Notes: generated by a model from the sequence alone, not told the origin. 63,534 nucleotides of DNA from an uncultured Oscillospiraceae bacterium (GCA_910584395.1 CAJUAS010000005.1:1-63534), one strand, 5' to 3'. Shown: positions 40,284-49,696, counted from the first letter of the stretch. Translations and numbers: made by a program.

Positions 40284-41369
40284 ATGTCTGAGCGCGTATA
40301 CAATTTTTCCGCCGGGCCGTCCATGCTGCCGCTGGAGGCGTTGGAGCGGGCAGGCCGGGAGATCACCAACTATCAGGGGACGGGGATGTCGGTCATGGAG
40401 ATGTCCCACCGCTCCAAGGCGTTTCAGAAGATCTTTGACGACACGCAGGCCAAGCTCCGCAAGCTGATGAACGTCCCGGAGGGGTACAAGATCTTGTTCC
40501 TCCAGACGGGGGCGTCGGGGCAGTTCTCCATGGTGCCCCTCAACCTCATCGGCAAGACGGGGAAGGCGGACTACGCCGTCACCGGCAACTTTTCCAACAT
40601 CGCTTATAAGGAAGCGAAGAAGTACGGCGAGATCCATCTGGCCGCGTCCAGCGAGGATCAGAACCACACCTACATCCCCACCCAGAGCCGGCTCGACCTC
40701 TCCCCCGACGCCAGCTACTTTTACTATTGCGCCAACAACACCATCTTCGGCACCGAGTGGCCCTACGTCCCCGAGACGGGGGACGTGCCGCTGGTGTGCG
40801 ATATGTCCTCGGACATCCTCTCCCGGCAGGTGGACGTGTCCAAGTACGGCATTATCTTCGCCGGGGCGCAGAAGAACATGGCCCCTGCGGGGCTGACGGT
40901 GGTCATCATTCGGGAGGATCTGGCGGGCCATGAGCTGCCCTACACCCCGCTGATGATGAACTACAAGACCATGATCGACAAGGACTCCATGTACAACACG
41001 CCCCCCTGCTGGTGCATCTATATGCTGGGGCTGACGCTGGATTGGCTGGAGGAGCAGGGCGGCGTACCCGGCATGGAGAAGATCAAGCACGCCAAGGCCC
41101 AGATGCTCTATGATGTGATCGACAGCTCCAAGCTCTTCACCTGCGCCGCCCAGCCGGGCAGCCGCAGCGACATGAACGTCACCTTCCGCACCGCCGATGC
41201 GGAATTGGACGCCAAGTTCATTGCCGAGAGCGTGGCGGCGGGCTTCACCAACCTGAAGGGCCACCGTCTGGTGGGCGGAATGCGGGCGTCCATCTACAAC
41301 GCCATGCCCACTGAGGGCGTGGAGAAGCTGTGCGACTTCATCAAGAAATTCGACAAGGAGAATGGCTGA
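40284..41369 (+). CDS. serC: phosphoserine aminotransferase
   Basis: SerC is a PLP enzyme making 3-phosphoserine from 3-phosphohydroxypyruvate and glutamate. The 361-residue protein opens VYNFSAGPSMLPLEALERAG and has the PLP-lysine segment IIFAGAQKNMAPAGLTVVII and the substrate region TPPCWCIYMLGLTLDWL. Length is standard. AAGGAGG lies 8 bp before the ATG. It overlaps serA by one base (TGATG). Confidence 0.96.
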   Translation: MSERVYNFSAGPSMLPLEALERAGREITNYQGTGMSVMEMSHRSKAFQKIFDDTQAKLRKLMNVPEGYKILFLQTGASGQFSMVPLNLIGKTGKADYAVTGNFSNIAYKEAKKYGEIHLAASSEDQNHTYIPTQSRLDLSPDASYFYYCANNTIFGTEWPYVPETGDVPLVCDMSSDILSRQVDVSKYGIIFAGAQKNMAPAGLTVVIIREDLAGHELPYTPLMMNYKTMIDKDSMYNTPPCWCIYMLGLTLDWLEEQGGVPGMEKIKHAKAQMLYDVIDSSKLFTCAAQPGSRSDMNVTFRTADAELDAKFIAESVAAGFTNLKGHRLVGGMRASIYNAMPTEGVEKLCDFIKKFDKENG

Positions 41370-42538
41370 TGTATCAAATCAAAACGCTGAACAAGATCGC
41401 GCAGGTGGGGCTGAACGAGCTTCCTGCCGAGACCTATACCATCGCCGACGACACCGCCGCACCCGACGGCGTTTTGGTGCGCTCGGCGGATATGCTGTCC
41501 GCTGAGCTGCCGGAGAGCCTGCTGGCCATTGCACGAGCGGGGGCGGGGACGAACAACATCCCGATCGACCGCTGCTCGGAGGCGGGCGTCGTGGTGTTCA
41601 ACACCCCCGGCGCAAACGCCAACGCCGTGAAGGAGCTGACCATCTGCGCCCTGCTGCTGGCCTCCCGCAAGGTGGCGGCGGGGAACAAGTGGCTGGACGC
41701 GCAGGCGGCGGACGGCGTGGATGTGACCACCGTCATTGAAAAGGGGAAAAGCCAGTTTGTCGGCCCGGAGCTGCTGGGCAAGACGCTGGGGGTCATTGGG
41801 CTGGGCGCCATCGGCGTTCAGGTGGCCAACATCGCCACCAAGCTGGGGATGAACGTGGTGGGCTATGACCCGTTTTTGTCGGTGAACGCCGCGCTTTCCC
41901 TCTCCCGCGCCGTCCGCTGGGCCAAGGACCTTGAAACGGTGTGGAAGGAGAGCGACTATCTCACCCTCCACCTCCCCCAGAACGAGCACACCAAGGGCAT
42001 CGTGGGCAAGGACGCCATCGCCGCCATGAAGGACGGGGTGCGCCTCGTCAATCTGGCCCGGGGCGGGCTGGTGGACAAGGCCGCCCTGATCCCCGCGCTG
42101 GAGAGCGGCAAGGTGGCCTCTTACGTCACCGACTTCCCCGACAACGACCTCTTAAAACTTCCGGGCGTCACCGGTCTGCCCCATTTGGGGGCGTCCACCC
42201 CGGAGAGCGAGGACAACTGCGCCGTGATGGCGGCGCGCCAGCTGGCGGACTATCTGGAAAACGGCAACATTGTCAACTCGGTGAACCTTCCCGCTGTGGA
42301 GCTGCCGTGGTCGGGCATCACCCGGCTGTGTATCATTCACCGCAACAGCCCCGGCATTCTCTCCGGCATCACCTCCGCCCTTTCTCAGGAGAGTATCAAC
42401 GTGGAGAACATGGTGAACAAGTCCAAAGGGGACTACGCCTACACCATCGTGGACGTGAACGCGGAGGTCTCTCTGGAGTCGGTGGCCCACATCGCCGGGC
42501 TGGACAACATTTTGCGCGTTCGGGCACTGAAACGGTAA
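41369..42538 (+). CDS. serA: D-3-phosphoglycerate dehydrogenase
   Basis: The enzyme oxidises 3-phosphoglycerate, the first step of serine synthesis. The 389-residue protein has the NAD-binding motif LGVIGLGAIGVQVANIATKL and the catalytic Arg in LARGGLVDK. The Glu and His pair is in FPDNDLLKLPGVTGLPHLG, and a C-terminal ACT domain (TRLCIIHRNSPGILSGITSA...) probably mediates feedback by serine. The ATG at 41369 overlaps the serC stop. No serB is nearby, so the last step is encoded elsewhere. Confidence 0.95.
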   Translation: MYQIKTLNKIAQVGLNELPAETYTIADDTAAPDGVLVRSADMLSAELPESLLAIARAGAGTNNIPIDRCSEAGVVVFNTPGANANAVKELTICALLLASRKVAAGNKWLDAQAADGVDVTTVIEKGKSQFVGPELLGKTLGVIGLGAIGVQVANIATKLGMNVVGYDPFLSVNAALSLSRAVRWAKDLETVWKESDYLTLHLPQNEHTKGIVGKDAIAAMKDGVRLVNLARGGLVDKAALIPALESGKVASYVTDFPDNDLLKLPGVTGLPHLGASTPESEDNCAVMAARQLADYLENGNIVNSVNLPAVELPWSGITRLCIIHRNSPGILSGITSALSQESINVENMVNKSKGDYAYTIVDVNAEVSLESVAHIAGLDNILRVRALKR

Positions 42539-42558
42539 GGGAAAACCCAGACCATATC

Positions 42559-42589
42559 AAAAGGGACGGCTCACTGAGCCGTCCCTTTT
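42559..42589. terminator. terminator shared by serA and the TSCPD gene
   Basis: A 14-bp perfect stem (AAAAGGGACGGCTC and complement) with a 3-base loop and T5 on the plus strand. The A run also gives a T tail on the minus strand. It lies between the convergent serA and TSCPD genes. Confidence 0.92.
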
Positions 42590-42607
42590 TGTGCGTTTGT
42601 GGTTGAT

Positions 42608-42859
42608 TTACTCCGCTGCCAGTGCGGCCTCCAGCGCAAAGGTCAACTGGTCGGGGCAGGAGGTTCCCTTGCCGTTGCAGTTGATGCCCCGCAGGGTGGC
42701 GATCACGTCCTCCGCCCGGCGGCCCTTGACCAGCGCGGCCACCCCCTGAAGATTGCCGTGGCAGCCGCCGGTGAAGTGGAGGTCGGTGATCACCCCGTCC
42801 TCTAACTCCAAGTCGATCTTGCGGGAGCAAACGCCCCTTGGCGTGTATGTAAAGTGCAT
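42608..42859 (-). CDS. TSCPD-domain protein (TIGR03905-like)
   Basis: The 83-residue protein opens MHFTYTPRGVCSRKIDLELE, contains FTGGCHGNLQGVAALVKGR and ends with the named GTSCPDQLTFALEAAL motif. TSCPD domains occur at the C-terminus of vitamin-B12-dependent ribonucleotide reductases. Stand-alone copies like this are common in Clostridia; their role is unknown. Four conserved Cys suggest metal or redox function. Confidence 0.88.
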   Translation of the reverse strand: MHFTYTPRGVCSRKIDLELEDGVITDLHFTGGCHGNLQGVAALVKGRRAEDVIATLRGINCNGKGTSCPDQLTFALEAALAAE

Positions 42860-42890
42860 GAAAAGCCCTCCTTTTTCACTTGTTGTCTCT

Positions 42891-42919
42891 ATTATAATGG
42901 CTGCAGGCGGGTTTGTCTA
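42891..42919 (-). promoter_or_regulatory. promoter of the TSCPD gene
   Basis: On the minus strand TAGACA and TATAAT are separated by 17 bp, about 30 bp before the TSCPD start. The -35 overlaps the aroE stop codon, so the small gene can be expressed apart from the aro operon. No terminator separates aroE from it. Confidence 0.6.
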
Positions 42920-43747
42920 CCCCTGCGCCCCCACCGCCCGCTCCAGCGCGGGCAAGACCGCGTCCGGGGGGATCGTCTGCCCGGTGAAATACTCCAGCGC
43001 AAGGATCGCCTGATGGATGAGCAGGGGAAAGCCGCCCATGGTGGCAAGCCCCTGCGCCGCCGCCCGGCGGAGCAGCTCCGTGGGGGTGGGGTGGTAGATG
43101 AGGTCGCTGACCAGACAGGCTGGGGGGAGGGCTTGGAGGAAGGCGAAGTCGCCGAACTGCCCCTGTCCCACCATGCCCAATGAGGTGGCGTTCACCAGCA
43201 GGTCGGCCCGCGCCAGCTCCGGCGCGTGGAGATCGGGCCACGCCATGGGATACATTTGATGGGGGAATAAAGCTGTAAGGGCCTTTGCCTTGTCAGATGT
43301 GCGGTTGGCGACAAACACCTCCGCCCCCGCCTCGCACAGGCCCACCGCCACCGCCTTGGCCGCGCCCCCTGCGCCCAGAAGGACGGCGCGCTTACCCTTG
43401 GGGTCAAAACCCCGGCGGCGCAGGGCGGCGATATAACCGGGGCAATCGGTGTTGTATCCGTATAATTTACCGTCTTTTATACAGACGGTATTCACTGCAC
43501 CTAACCTTGAAGCCAACGGATCAAGCGCGTCCAGATAGGGGAGAAGCAGCTCCTTGAAGGGCATGGTGGCGTTGAAACCGGCGCAGTTTTCCCCCTTGAC
43601 GGCGGTCAAAAAGCCGGCCAGCTCCTCTCGCTTGACGGTGCGGCAGGCGTATTCATAGTCCAGCCCCAGCAGAGCGCACATGGTGTTGTGGAGGAGGGGG
43701 GACTTGGAGTGGGTGACCGGGTCGCCGATGACGTAAAGCTGTTTCAC
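42917..43747 (-). CDS. aroE: shikimate dehydrogenase
   Basis: AroE reduces 3-dehydroshikimate with NADPH. The 276-residue protein has the substrate site GDPVTHSKSPLLHN, the catalytic Lys/Asp region GFNATMPFKE and NTDCPGYIAAL, and the NADP-binding GAGGAAKAVAVGL. It is the last gene of the aro operon and overlaps aroQ by 4 bases. Confidence 0.95.
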   Translation of the reverse strand: MKQLYVIGDPVTHSKSPLLHNTMCALLGLDYEYACRTVKREELAGFLTAVKGENCAGFNATMPFKELLLPYLDALDPLASRLGAVNTVCIKDGKLYGYNTDCPGYIAALRRRGFDPKGKRAVLLGAGGAAKAVAVGLCEAGAEVFVANRTSDKAKALTALFPHQMYPMAWPDLHAPELARADLLVNATSLGMVGQGQFGDFAFLQALPPACLVSDLIYHPTPTELLRRAAAQGLATMGGFPLLIHQAILALEYFTGQTIPPDAVLPALERAVGAQG

Positions 43748-44175
43748 TTGCCGGTCTCCAGAAAGTAGGCCATGGCCGCCTGATAGCCGTAGAGGCCCAG
43801 CCCGCAGATCTGGCCCACGCAGGCGGGGGCGGTGACGCTCTTGTGGCGAAATTCTTCCCGGCGGTGGACATTGGAGATGTGGACTTCGATGGCGGGGACG
43901 CTGATGGCCTGAAGAGCGTCCAAAAGGGCGTAAGAATAGTGGGTGAACGCGCCGGGGTTAATGATGATGGCGTCGAATTTCCCTTGGGCGGCGTGGAGCT
44001 GGTCGATGAGCGCGCCCTCGTGGTTGGACTGGAAGCAGGTGACGCTGCTCTCATGGGCGGCGGCAAAGGCGTTCAGCGACGCGCACAGGGTGTCGTAGCT
44101 CTCCGAGCCGTACACCCCCGGCTCACGCTGGCCCAAAAGATTCAGATTCGGGCCGTTCAGCACCAAAAATTTCAT
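43744..44175 (-). CDS. aroQ: 3-dehydroquinate dehydratase, type II
   Basis: The 143-residue dodecameric type II enzyme starts KFLVLNGPNLNLLGQREPGV, which holds the catalytic Tyr region. It has NPGAFTHYSYALLDALQ and EVHISNVHRREEFRHKSVT with the catalytic His. It converts 3-dehydroquinate to 3-dehydroshikimate. It overlaps both neighbours by 4 bases, so translation is coupled. Confidence 0.95.
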   Translation of the reverse strand: MKFLVLNGPNLNLLGQREPGVYGSESYDTLCASLNAFAAAHESSVTCFQSNHEGALIDQLHAAQGKFDAIIINPGAFTHYSYALLDALQAISVPAIEVHISNVHRREEFRHKSVTAPACVGQICGLGLYGYQAAMAYFLETGK

Positions 44176-44663
44176 AAGATCCCCTCCAAAATCAAATTTA
44201 CCGTCTCCTGCGGCGTGGGCTGGGAGCGCACCGTCAGGTCGGCCCAGCGGCGGTAGACAGGCTCGCGCCGGGCATACCGGGCCAGAAAGGCGGCTTCGCC
44301 GCCCTGCCCCAGCGGCCGCCCGCTCATGGAGACGCGGGCCAGAATGTCCTTGGGGTCGCGCTCCAAAAAGACCACAAAGCCTGCGGCGGCCAGCGGAGCG
44401 ATGGCGGCGTCGGCCATGGGCAGACCGCCGCCGCAGGCGACCACCAGCCCCTCCCGCCGGGCCAGCTCCCCGGCGGTCTGGCGTTCCAGCACCCGGAAAA
44501 AGTCCTCGCCGTCGGCAGCGAAGATGTCGGGGATGGAGCGGCCCTCCTTGGCTTCGATGAGGGCGTCGGTGTCCACGAACTCCCGCCCCAACTGCTCCGC
44601 CAGAAGCTGCCCGCAGGTGGACTTTCCGCAGCCCATCATGCCGATCAAAAGGATATTTTTCAT
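44172..44663 (-). CDS. aroK: shikimate kinase
   Basis: AroK phosphorylates shikimate at O3. The 163-residue protein starts at the ATG at 44663 (MKNILLIGMMGCGKSTCGQL), which carries the P-loop GMMGCGKST. It continues with the substrate-binding DTDALIEAKEG, CGGGLPM and the lid Arg in SGRPLGQGG. A longer frame reading through pheA is not the gene. It overlaps pheA and aroQ by 4 bases each. Confidence 0.95.
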   Translation of the reverse strand: MKNILLIGMMGCGKSTCGQLLAEQLGREFVDTDALIEAKEGRSIPDIFAADGEDFFRVLERQTAGELARREGLVVACGGGLPMADAAIAPLAAAGFVVFLERDPKDILARVSMSGRPLGQGGEAAFLARYARREPVYRRWADLTVRSQPTPQETVNLILEGIL

Positions 44664-45817
44664 ATGGCGGTCACCGCCGTGGAGCGGTAGTTGCCCAAAA
44701 TGCGGAAGGAGGCGGCGCACTCGGTCAGCTCCTGAAGCACCAGATCCATGTCCGGCTGAAGAAGGTTGCCGGAAAAGTCCACGAAAAAGAGGTATTCCCA
44801 GCTTCGCCCGGGGATGGGGCGGCTTTCCAGCTTCATCATGTTCAGCCCCTGCGCGGCAAACACCGCCATGATCTGGTGGAGGGTGCCCGCCTTGTGGGGG
44901 AGGGTGAAGAGGGCGGAGATCTTGTCCCGGCCCTCGTCCAGCTCCATGCGGGGGGCGACCACCACGAAGCGGGTGGCGTTTTCCTCCGCCTGCGCGATGT
45001 GCCGCTCCAAGACGGTGAGGCCGTAGAGCTGAGCGCACCGCTCCGAGGCAATGGCGGCGCAGGACGCGCCGCTCCCGGCCACGAATTTTGCGGCGGCGGC
45101 GGTGTTGCCCAGAGGGATCTGCGCCCAGCCGGGGTGGGACTTTAAGTAAGGCGCGCACTGGCGCAGACCCTGCTCGTGGGAGTAGACCGTTTGGATGTCT
45201 TCGAGGGCCACGCCGGGGGCGGCCATGAGGCAGTGGTTGACCCTAAGGGTGACCTCCCCCACGATGAACGCCCCGAAATGGGCCAGCAGATCGTAGACCT
45301 GATTGATCGAGCCGGTGGAGCTGTTTTCAATAGGGACGACCCCGTAGTCCGCCTCCCCCTGATTCAGGGCGGCAAACACGTCCTCCCATGCGGGGAGGTT
45401 GCGGCGGGGGACTTGTTCCCCGAAATAGGCGGCGGCAGCCTCCTCCGCGTATGCCCCTGCCTCCCCCTGATAGACCACCCGCGGGTTTTTGACCGTCTCA
45501 AGGGCGGCTTGGGCCTTTTGGGAGAGGTAGGCCGCGTAGGATTCGCCGCCTACCTTCACCAGCTTGCGCTGCTGGCGGCGGGAGAGGGCCATAATGGTCT
45601 CAAACAGGGCGGTCACGTCCCCCTTGAGCTCGGGCGGGGCAAGGGCGGTCTTGGAGGATAAGACCTCCCGCTCCCGGCCCTCGTCCAACACGGCCATACC
45701 GCGCTCTAACTTGTATTCCCCTACCTTCTGGGTGACCTCCATCCGCTGGGCGAAGAGGTTGAGGATGGCTTGGTCAATGTCGTCGATGCGCTCGCGCAGG
45801 TGCTTTAGCTCGTCCAT
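44660..45817 (-). CDS. pheA: bifunctional chorismate mutase/prephenate dehydratase
   Basis: The 385-residue fusion has an AroQ-type chorismate mutase at residues 1-90 (LRERIDDIDQAILNLFAQRM, KVGEYK). Prephenate dehydratase follows at about 108-290 (VVYQGEAGAYAEEAAAAYFG, VPIENSSTGSINQVYDLLA, ATRFVVVAP), then an ACT domain (MKLESRPIPGRSWEYLFFVD) for phenylalanine feedback. It commits chorismate to phenylalanine. No tyrA is in the operon. Confidence 0.95.
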   Translation of the reverse strand: MDELKHLRERIDDIDQAILNLFAQRMEVTQKVGEYKLERGMAVLDEGREREVLSSKTALAPPELKGDVTALFETIMALSRRQQRKLVKVGGESYAAYLSQKAQAALETVKNPRVVYQGEAGAYAEEAAAAYFGEQVPRRNLPAWEDVFAALNQGEADYGVVPIENSSTGSINQVYDLLAHFGAFIVGEVTLRVNHCLMAAPGVALEDIQTVYSHEQGLRQCAPYLKSHPGWAQIPLGNTAAAAKFVAGSGASCAAIASERCAQLYGLTVLERHIAQAEENATRFVVVAPRMELDEGRDKISALFTLPHKAGTLHQIMAVFAAQGLNMMKLESRPIPGRSWEYLFFVDFSGNLLQPDMDLVLQELTECAASFRILGNYRSTAVTAI

Positions 45818-46308
45818 CAGCGGTATTTCTCCTTCCGGGCGGCGTAGCCCGCGGAATTTTGCAGGTTGGCGGCGATCTCCTCATCGGTGAGGGGGCGCTT
45901 CGCCTTGGCGGGAGAGCCGACGGCCAGCGTCCCGGCGGGAATGACCGTGCGGGGGGTGACCAGCGCCCCGGCGGCCACCATGGCGTTTTCGCCGATCACC
46001 GCGCCGTCCAGCACCACCGCCCCCATGCCGATGAGCGCGCCGTCTTTCACCGTGCAGCTATGCAAAATAGCCCCGTGGCCGACGGTGACGTTCTTCCCCA
46101 CGGTGAGGGGCTTATCCTCAGAGACGTGGAGGGTGGCGTTGTCCTGAATGTTGGTGCCGCCGCCGATGGTAATGGGGGCTTCGTCGGCCCGGATGACGGC
46201 GTTGAACCACACCGAGCAGTTTTCCCCCAGCGTCACGTCCCCCACCACCACCGCGCCGGGGAAAATAAGGGTGGAGGGGTGGGGCGCAACAGGTTTGAAG
46301 TCAGACAT
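45817..46308 (-). CDS. gamma-carbonic-anhydrase-like hexapeptide protein
   Basis: The 163-residue protein is a left-handed beta-helix (LbetaH) protein with repeating hexapeptides (PGAVVVGDVTLGENCSVW, GALIGMGAVVLDGAVIGENA). It has the His residues expected to bind zinc (ATLHVSED, TVGHGAILHSC). YrdA/PaaY-type relatives are gamma-class carbonic anhydrases or acyl-binding proteins. It sits inside the aro operon between aroC and pheA and overlaps the pheA start by one base; a link to aromatic synthesis is not evident. Confidence 0.88.
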   Translation of the reverse strand: MSDFKPVAPHPSTLIFPGAVVVGDVTLGENCSVWFNAVIRADEAPITIGGGTNIQDNATLHVSEDKPLTVGKNVTVGHGAILHSCTVKDGALIGMGAVVLDGAVIGENAMVAAGALVTPRTVIPAGTLAVGSPAKAKRPLTDEEIAANLQNSAGYAARKEKYR

Positions 46309-46320
46309 ACAAAGACCTCC

Positions 46321-47364
46321 TTAAATGCCAAGCAGCTCGCAGGCGGCCAAGGCAGCTGCGGCCTCCACCACAGGCACCGCCCGGGGGACGATGCAGGGGT
46401 CGTGGCGGCCTTTTATGACAAGCTCTACTTCCTCCCCTGTCCGCAGGTCTACCGACCTCTGGGGCAGGGCGATGGAGGGGGTGGGGCGGAAGGTGGCGGT
46501 AAACACCACAGGCAGGCCGTTGGTGATGCCCCCGTTCACGCCGCCGGCGTTGTTGGCGGAGGCGGTCACCTTCCCGTCCTCCACGGTCAGGGGGTCGTTG
46601 GCCTCGCTGCCCCGTAGATAGCCAAAGGCCGTGCCTGCGCCAAACTCCAGCGCCTTCACCGCGGGGATGGCAAAGAGGTGCTGGGCGAAGATCCCCTCCA
46701 CATTCTTGCCGAAATCGGGCGCGCCCAGCCCAACGGGCAGGCCGAACACGGCGCACTCCACCGCGCCGCCCACGCTGTCCCCGGATTCCTTCGCGTCCAA
46801 GATCAGGGCGCGCATTTTCTCTCCCGCCTCGTCGTCTAAAACGGGGAAGGGCTTTGCCGCCGCGTCCTCCAGATCGGCTTGGGTCTCAAAATGGGCGTCG
46901 TACGTCCCGTCAATGAGGGAAATGTGGGCGGCGACGGCGATCCCCTGCTGGGCCAAGACCTGCCGGGCTACCGCCCCCGCCGCCACCAGAGGCGCGGTGA
47001 GCCGCCCGGAGAAGTGTCCGCCCCCCCGGTGATCCTGACAGCCCTTGGAGGAAATGAAGCCGGGGTAGTCGCCGTGGGAGGGGCGGGGGGTGTACCGAAG
47101 AGCGTCGTAATCCGACGAGTGCTGGTCGGAATTTTGAATGAGGATGGTCAAAGGCGCGCCGGTGGTCTTGCCCTCAAAGAGACCGGAGACCACATGGGCG
47201 GTGTCGCTCTCCTTCCGGGGGGTGGCGGTGGAGTCCTTGCCGGGGGCGCGGCGGTCTAACTGGCGCTGGAGGGCGTCCAAATCCAGCGCAAGCCCCGCAG
47301 GAACGCCGGAGAGGGTCACGCCGATGACCGGGCCGTGGGATTCGCCGAAAATCATGTGGTGCAT
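46321..47364 (-). CDS. aroC: chorismate synthase
   Basis: AroC eliminates phosphate from EPSP to give chorismate using reduced FMN. The 347-residue protein has FGESHGPVIGVTLSGVPAGL at the start, GGGHFSGRLTAPLVAAGAVA and the C-terminal RHDPCIVPRAVPVVEAAAAL. These are the three family signatures. It overlaps aroA by 13 bases. Confidence 0.95.
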   Translation of the reverse strand: MHHMIFGESHGPVIGVTLSGVPAGLALDLDALQRQLDRRAPGKDSTATPRKESDTAHVVSGLFEGKTTGAPLTILIQNSDQHSSDYDALRYTPRPSHGDYPGFISSKGCQDHRGGGHFSGRLTAPLVAAGAVARQVLAQQGIAVAAHISLIDGTYDAHFETQADLEDAAAKPFPVLDDEAGEKMRALILDAKESGDSVGGAVECAVFGLPVGLGAPDFGKNVEGIFAQHLFAIPAVKALEFGAGTAFGYLRGSEANDPLTVEDGKVTASANNAGGVNGGITNGLPVVFTATFRPTPSIALPQRSVDLRTGEEVELVIKGRHDPCIVPRAVPVVEAAAALAACELLGI

Positions 47365-48599
47365 TGCACTTTCCCTCCTAAACGCTCATACTCTTCCCAA
47401 AAATCGGGGTAGGATTTGGCCACCGCCTCCGCCCCGGTGAGGGTGACGGGGTTTTCGCACCGGGTGGCAAGAATAGCGGTCATCATGGCGATGCGGTGGT
47501 CGTGAAAGCTGTCCACCGTCCCCCCTCCGGTCAGCGTTTCCCTCCCGCGAATGGTGAGAAAGTCCTCCCCCTCGGTCACGTCGCCGCCCAAGGCGGTGAG
47601 GACGGCGGTGACGGCGGCGAGGCGGTCGCTCTCCTTGATGCGAAGACGCTGGGCGTTGACCAGACGGGTGGTCTGCCCGGCACGCAGGGCGGCCATGACC
47701 GCGAGCGGGGGGACGAGGTCGGGGCAGCCGGACACGTCGATGTCCAGACTGCCGGAGGCTTGCAGGGCGGAAAACTGGTCGAGGACGACCCTGTCCCCCT
47801 GATGGGAAGCCTGCTCCAGACCGAGAATGTCGATGCTGCCGCCTAAAAACCGGGCGGCGTACCAAAATCCGGCCTGCGACCAGTCGGCCTCCACGGTGAC
47901 CTCGGCGGGGGTGTAGGTCTGGTTGCCTTCAAAATGATACTGGGGGGGCAGGGAGAGGGCCACGGGCAGCACTACGCCAAACCGGGCCATTTCCTGAAGG
48001 GTCATGTGGATGTAGCCCTCGCTCTCCAAGGGGGTCGTGGGCCGGAGGAGGGAAGGGCCGCCGAGCAGGGGCAAAGCGTACAAAAGGCCGGTGAAAAACT
48101 GGCTGGAGACATTGCCGGGCAGGGCGTATTCCCCGGGGGTCAGAAGCCCCTGCACGGTGAGAACGCTGTCCTTTTGTTCAAAGAAAATGCCCTTTTGGCG
48201 AAAAATGTCGAAATAGGGCTGCTGAGGGCGCTCCATGAGACGGCCCTGCCCGGTGAAGTGCCCTCCGCCCCGCACCGCAAGGGCGATGGGGATGAGGAAG
48301 CGGAGGGTCGAACCGCTTTCGCCGCAGTTCAGGTGGGGCAGCGCCATGCGGCGAAGGGGGGACATGACGCCCGCGGCCATGCCTCGGACGGTCACTGTGC
48401 TGCCCCGGCGTTCAAACTCCGCGCCCAGCTCCTCCAGACAGCGGAGGGTGGCCTCGATGTCTTGGGAGTAGGCCACGTGGTCAATGACGCTCTCCCCGTC
48501 CGCTAAAGCGGCGGCAATAAGGGCGCGGTGGGTCTGGGATTTACTGGGGGGCGGGGTGACCGCGCCCGACAGTGGAGCGGGGGTGATGGTAAGGGTCAT
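47352..48599 (-). CDS. aroA: 3-phosphoshikimate 1-carboxyvinyltransferase (EPSP synthase)
   Basis: The 415-residue enzyme transfers enolpyruvate from PEP to shikimate-3-phosphate. It shows PPSKSQTHRALIAAALADGE, LNCGESGSTLRFLIPIAL and NAQRLRIKESDRLAAVTAVL, the two classical EPSPS signatures, and HDHRIAMM-type DSFHDHRIAMMTAIL. The ATG at 48599 has GGAGG 6 bp upstream. A frame extension beyond it is unlikely. Confidence 0.95.
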   Translation of the reverse strand: MTLTITPAPLSGAVTPPPSKSQTHRALIAAALADGESVIDHVAYSQDIEATLRCLEELGAEFERRGSTVTVRGMAAGVMSPLRRMALPHLNCGESGSTLRFLIPIALAVRGGGHFTGQGRLMERPQQPYFDIFRQKGIFFEQKDSVLTVQGLLTPGEYALPGNVSSQFFTGLLYALPLLGGPSLLRPTTPLESEGYIHMTLQEMARFGVVLPVALSLPPQYHFEGNQTYTPAEVTVEADWSQAGFWYAARFLGGSIDILGLEQASHQGDRVVLDQFSALQASGSLDIDVSGCPDLVPPLAVMAALRAGQTTRLVNAQRLRIKESDRLAAVTAVLTALGGDVTEGEDFLTIRGRETLTGGGTVDSFHDHRIAMMTAILATRCENPVTLTGAEAVAKSYPDFWEEYERLGGKVQCTT

Positions 48600-48613
48600 G
48601 GCGGGCCTCCTTA

Positions 48614-49696
48614 TCACGGCACTTTGTCAAAGGAATTGAGCAGGCGGACAAGCCGGGCCTTTGGCATCTTGTGGACCACGGCGCGGCCGATCTCTTCCAG
48701 AAGGATGACCGAAATGTCCGCGCCGGTCCCCTTCTTATCCCGCCCCACGGCGGCGGCGTAGTCCGCCGCGCTGCAGGGAATGGCGGTGGGCAGGCCGAAG
48801 GCATGGCACAGGGCCTCCACCTGTCCGGGCACGTCCGCCGGGGTGACCCCCAGCGCCACCCCTAATTTGGCCGCAGCCACCATGCCTGCGGCCACCGCCT
48901 GACCGTGGGTCCAAGCGGTGTAATTCCCTGCCAGTTCATAGGCGTGGCCGATGGTATGACCGAAGTTGAGGAGCATCCGCCGGCCGGTGTCCAGCTCGTC
49001 CTCTTCGACAACTTGCCGTTTAATATCACAGCAGGTATACAATACGGATTCGATATTATCCATTATCGCCGAGCGGGAGGGCTGGGCGGCGAGACGGTCA
49101 AAAAAGGACTTGTCGGCGATGCAGCCGTACTTGATGACCTCCGCCATACCGTCGGAAAAGGTCTTGTCGCTTAACGTGGAGAGAACGCAGCAGTCCATGA
49201 GGACGAACTTGGGCTGATGGAACGCCCCGGCCAGATTTTTGCCGTGGCGGAGGTCGATGGCCACCTTGCCGCCCACGGAGGAATCCACCTGAGCCAGAAG
49301 GGTGGTGGGGAGCTGGATGAAGTCCACCCCCCGCAAAACGGTGGCGGCGGCAAAGCCCGCCAGATCGCCCACCACACCGCCCCCCAAGGCGACCACGGCG
49401 TCGGTGCGGGTCAGGCCGAACTCCAGCATATCCTCCCACAGCTTGGACAGCAGCGCGGCGTTTTTGCTCTCCTCCCCGGCGGGGATGACGTGGACGCACA
49501 GGGCAAAGCCCGCCTGCTCCAGCGCGGCCTTGAGGGGGTCATAGTAGAGAGGGCCGACGTTGGAATCGGTGACCACAAAGAGCTTGTCCGCCTTGGGGCA
49601 GAGGTCGCGGATGTGTTCCCCGGCGTTTTTCAGGCAGCCGCCCTCGATGTGAATGTCGTAGGAGCGCTCGCCCAGATCAATGTGGAGGGGGTTCAT
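48614..49696 (-). CDS. aroB: 3-dehydroquinate synthase
   Basis: The 360-residue NAD- and metal-dependent enzyme cyclises DAHP. Motifs are GGGVVGDLAGFAAATVLRGV, PTTLLAQVDSSVGGKVAIDL, HGKNLAGAFHQP and LNFGHTIGHAYE (metal-binding His). The ATG at 49696 overlaps the stop of the DAHP synthase gene (ATGA), so it is coupled to it. Confidence 0.95.
   Translation of the reverse strand: MNPLHIDLGERSYDIHIEGGCLKNAGEHIRDLCPKADKLFVVTDSNVGPLYYDPLKAALEQAGFALCVHVIPAGEESKNAALLSKLWEDMLEFGLTRTDAVVALGGGVVGDLAGFAAATVLRGVDFIQLPTTLLAQVDSSVGGKVAIDLRHGKNLAGAFHQPKFVLMDCCVLSTLSDKTFSDGMAEVIKYGCIADKSFFDRLAAQPSRSAIMDNIESVLYTCCDIKRQVVEEDELDTGRRMLLNFGHTIGHAYELAGNYTAWTHGQAVAAGMVAAAKLGVALGVTPADVPGQVEALCHAFGLPTAIPCSAADYAAAVGRDKKGTGADISVILLEEIGRAVVHKMPKARLVRLLNSFDKVP

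Noticed and set aside
40136..40369. Longer version of the AraC-type regulator starting at 40369
   Set aside because: It would run through the divergent serC promoter and its own -10 element. The GTG at 40135 with a strong ribosome binding site gives a normal-length protein.
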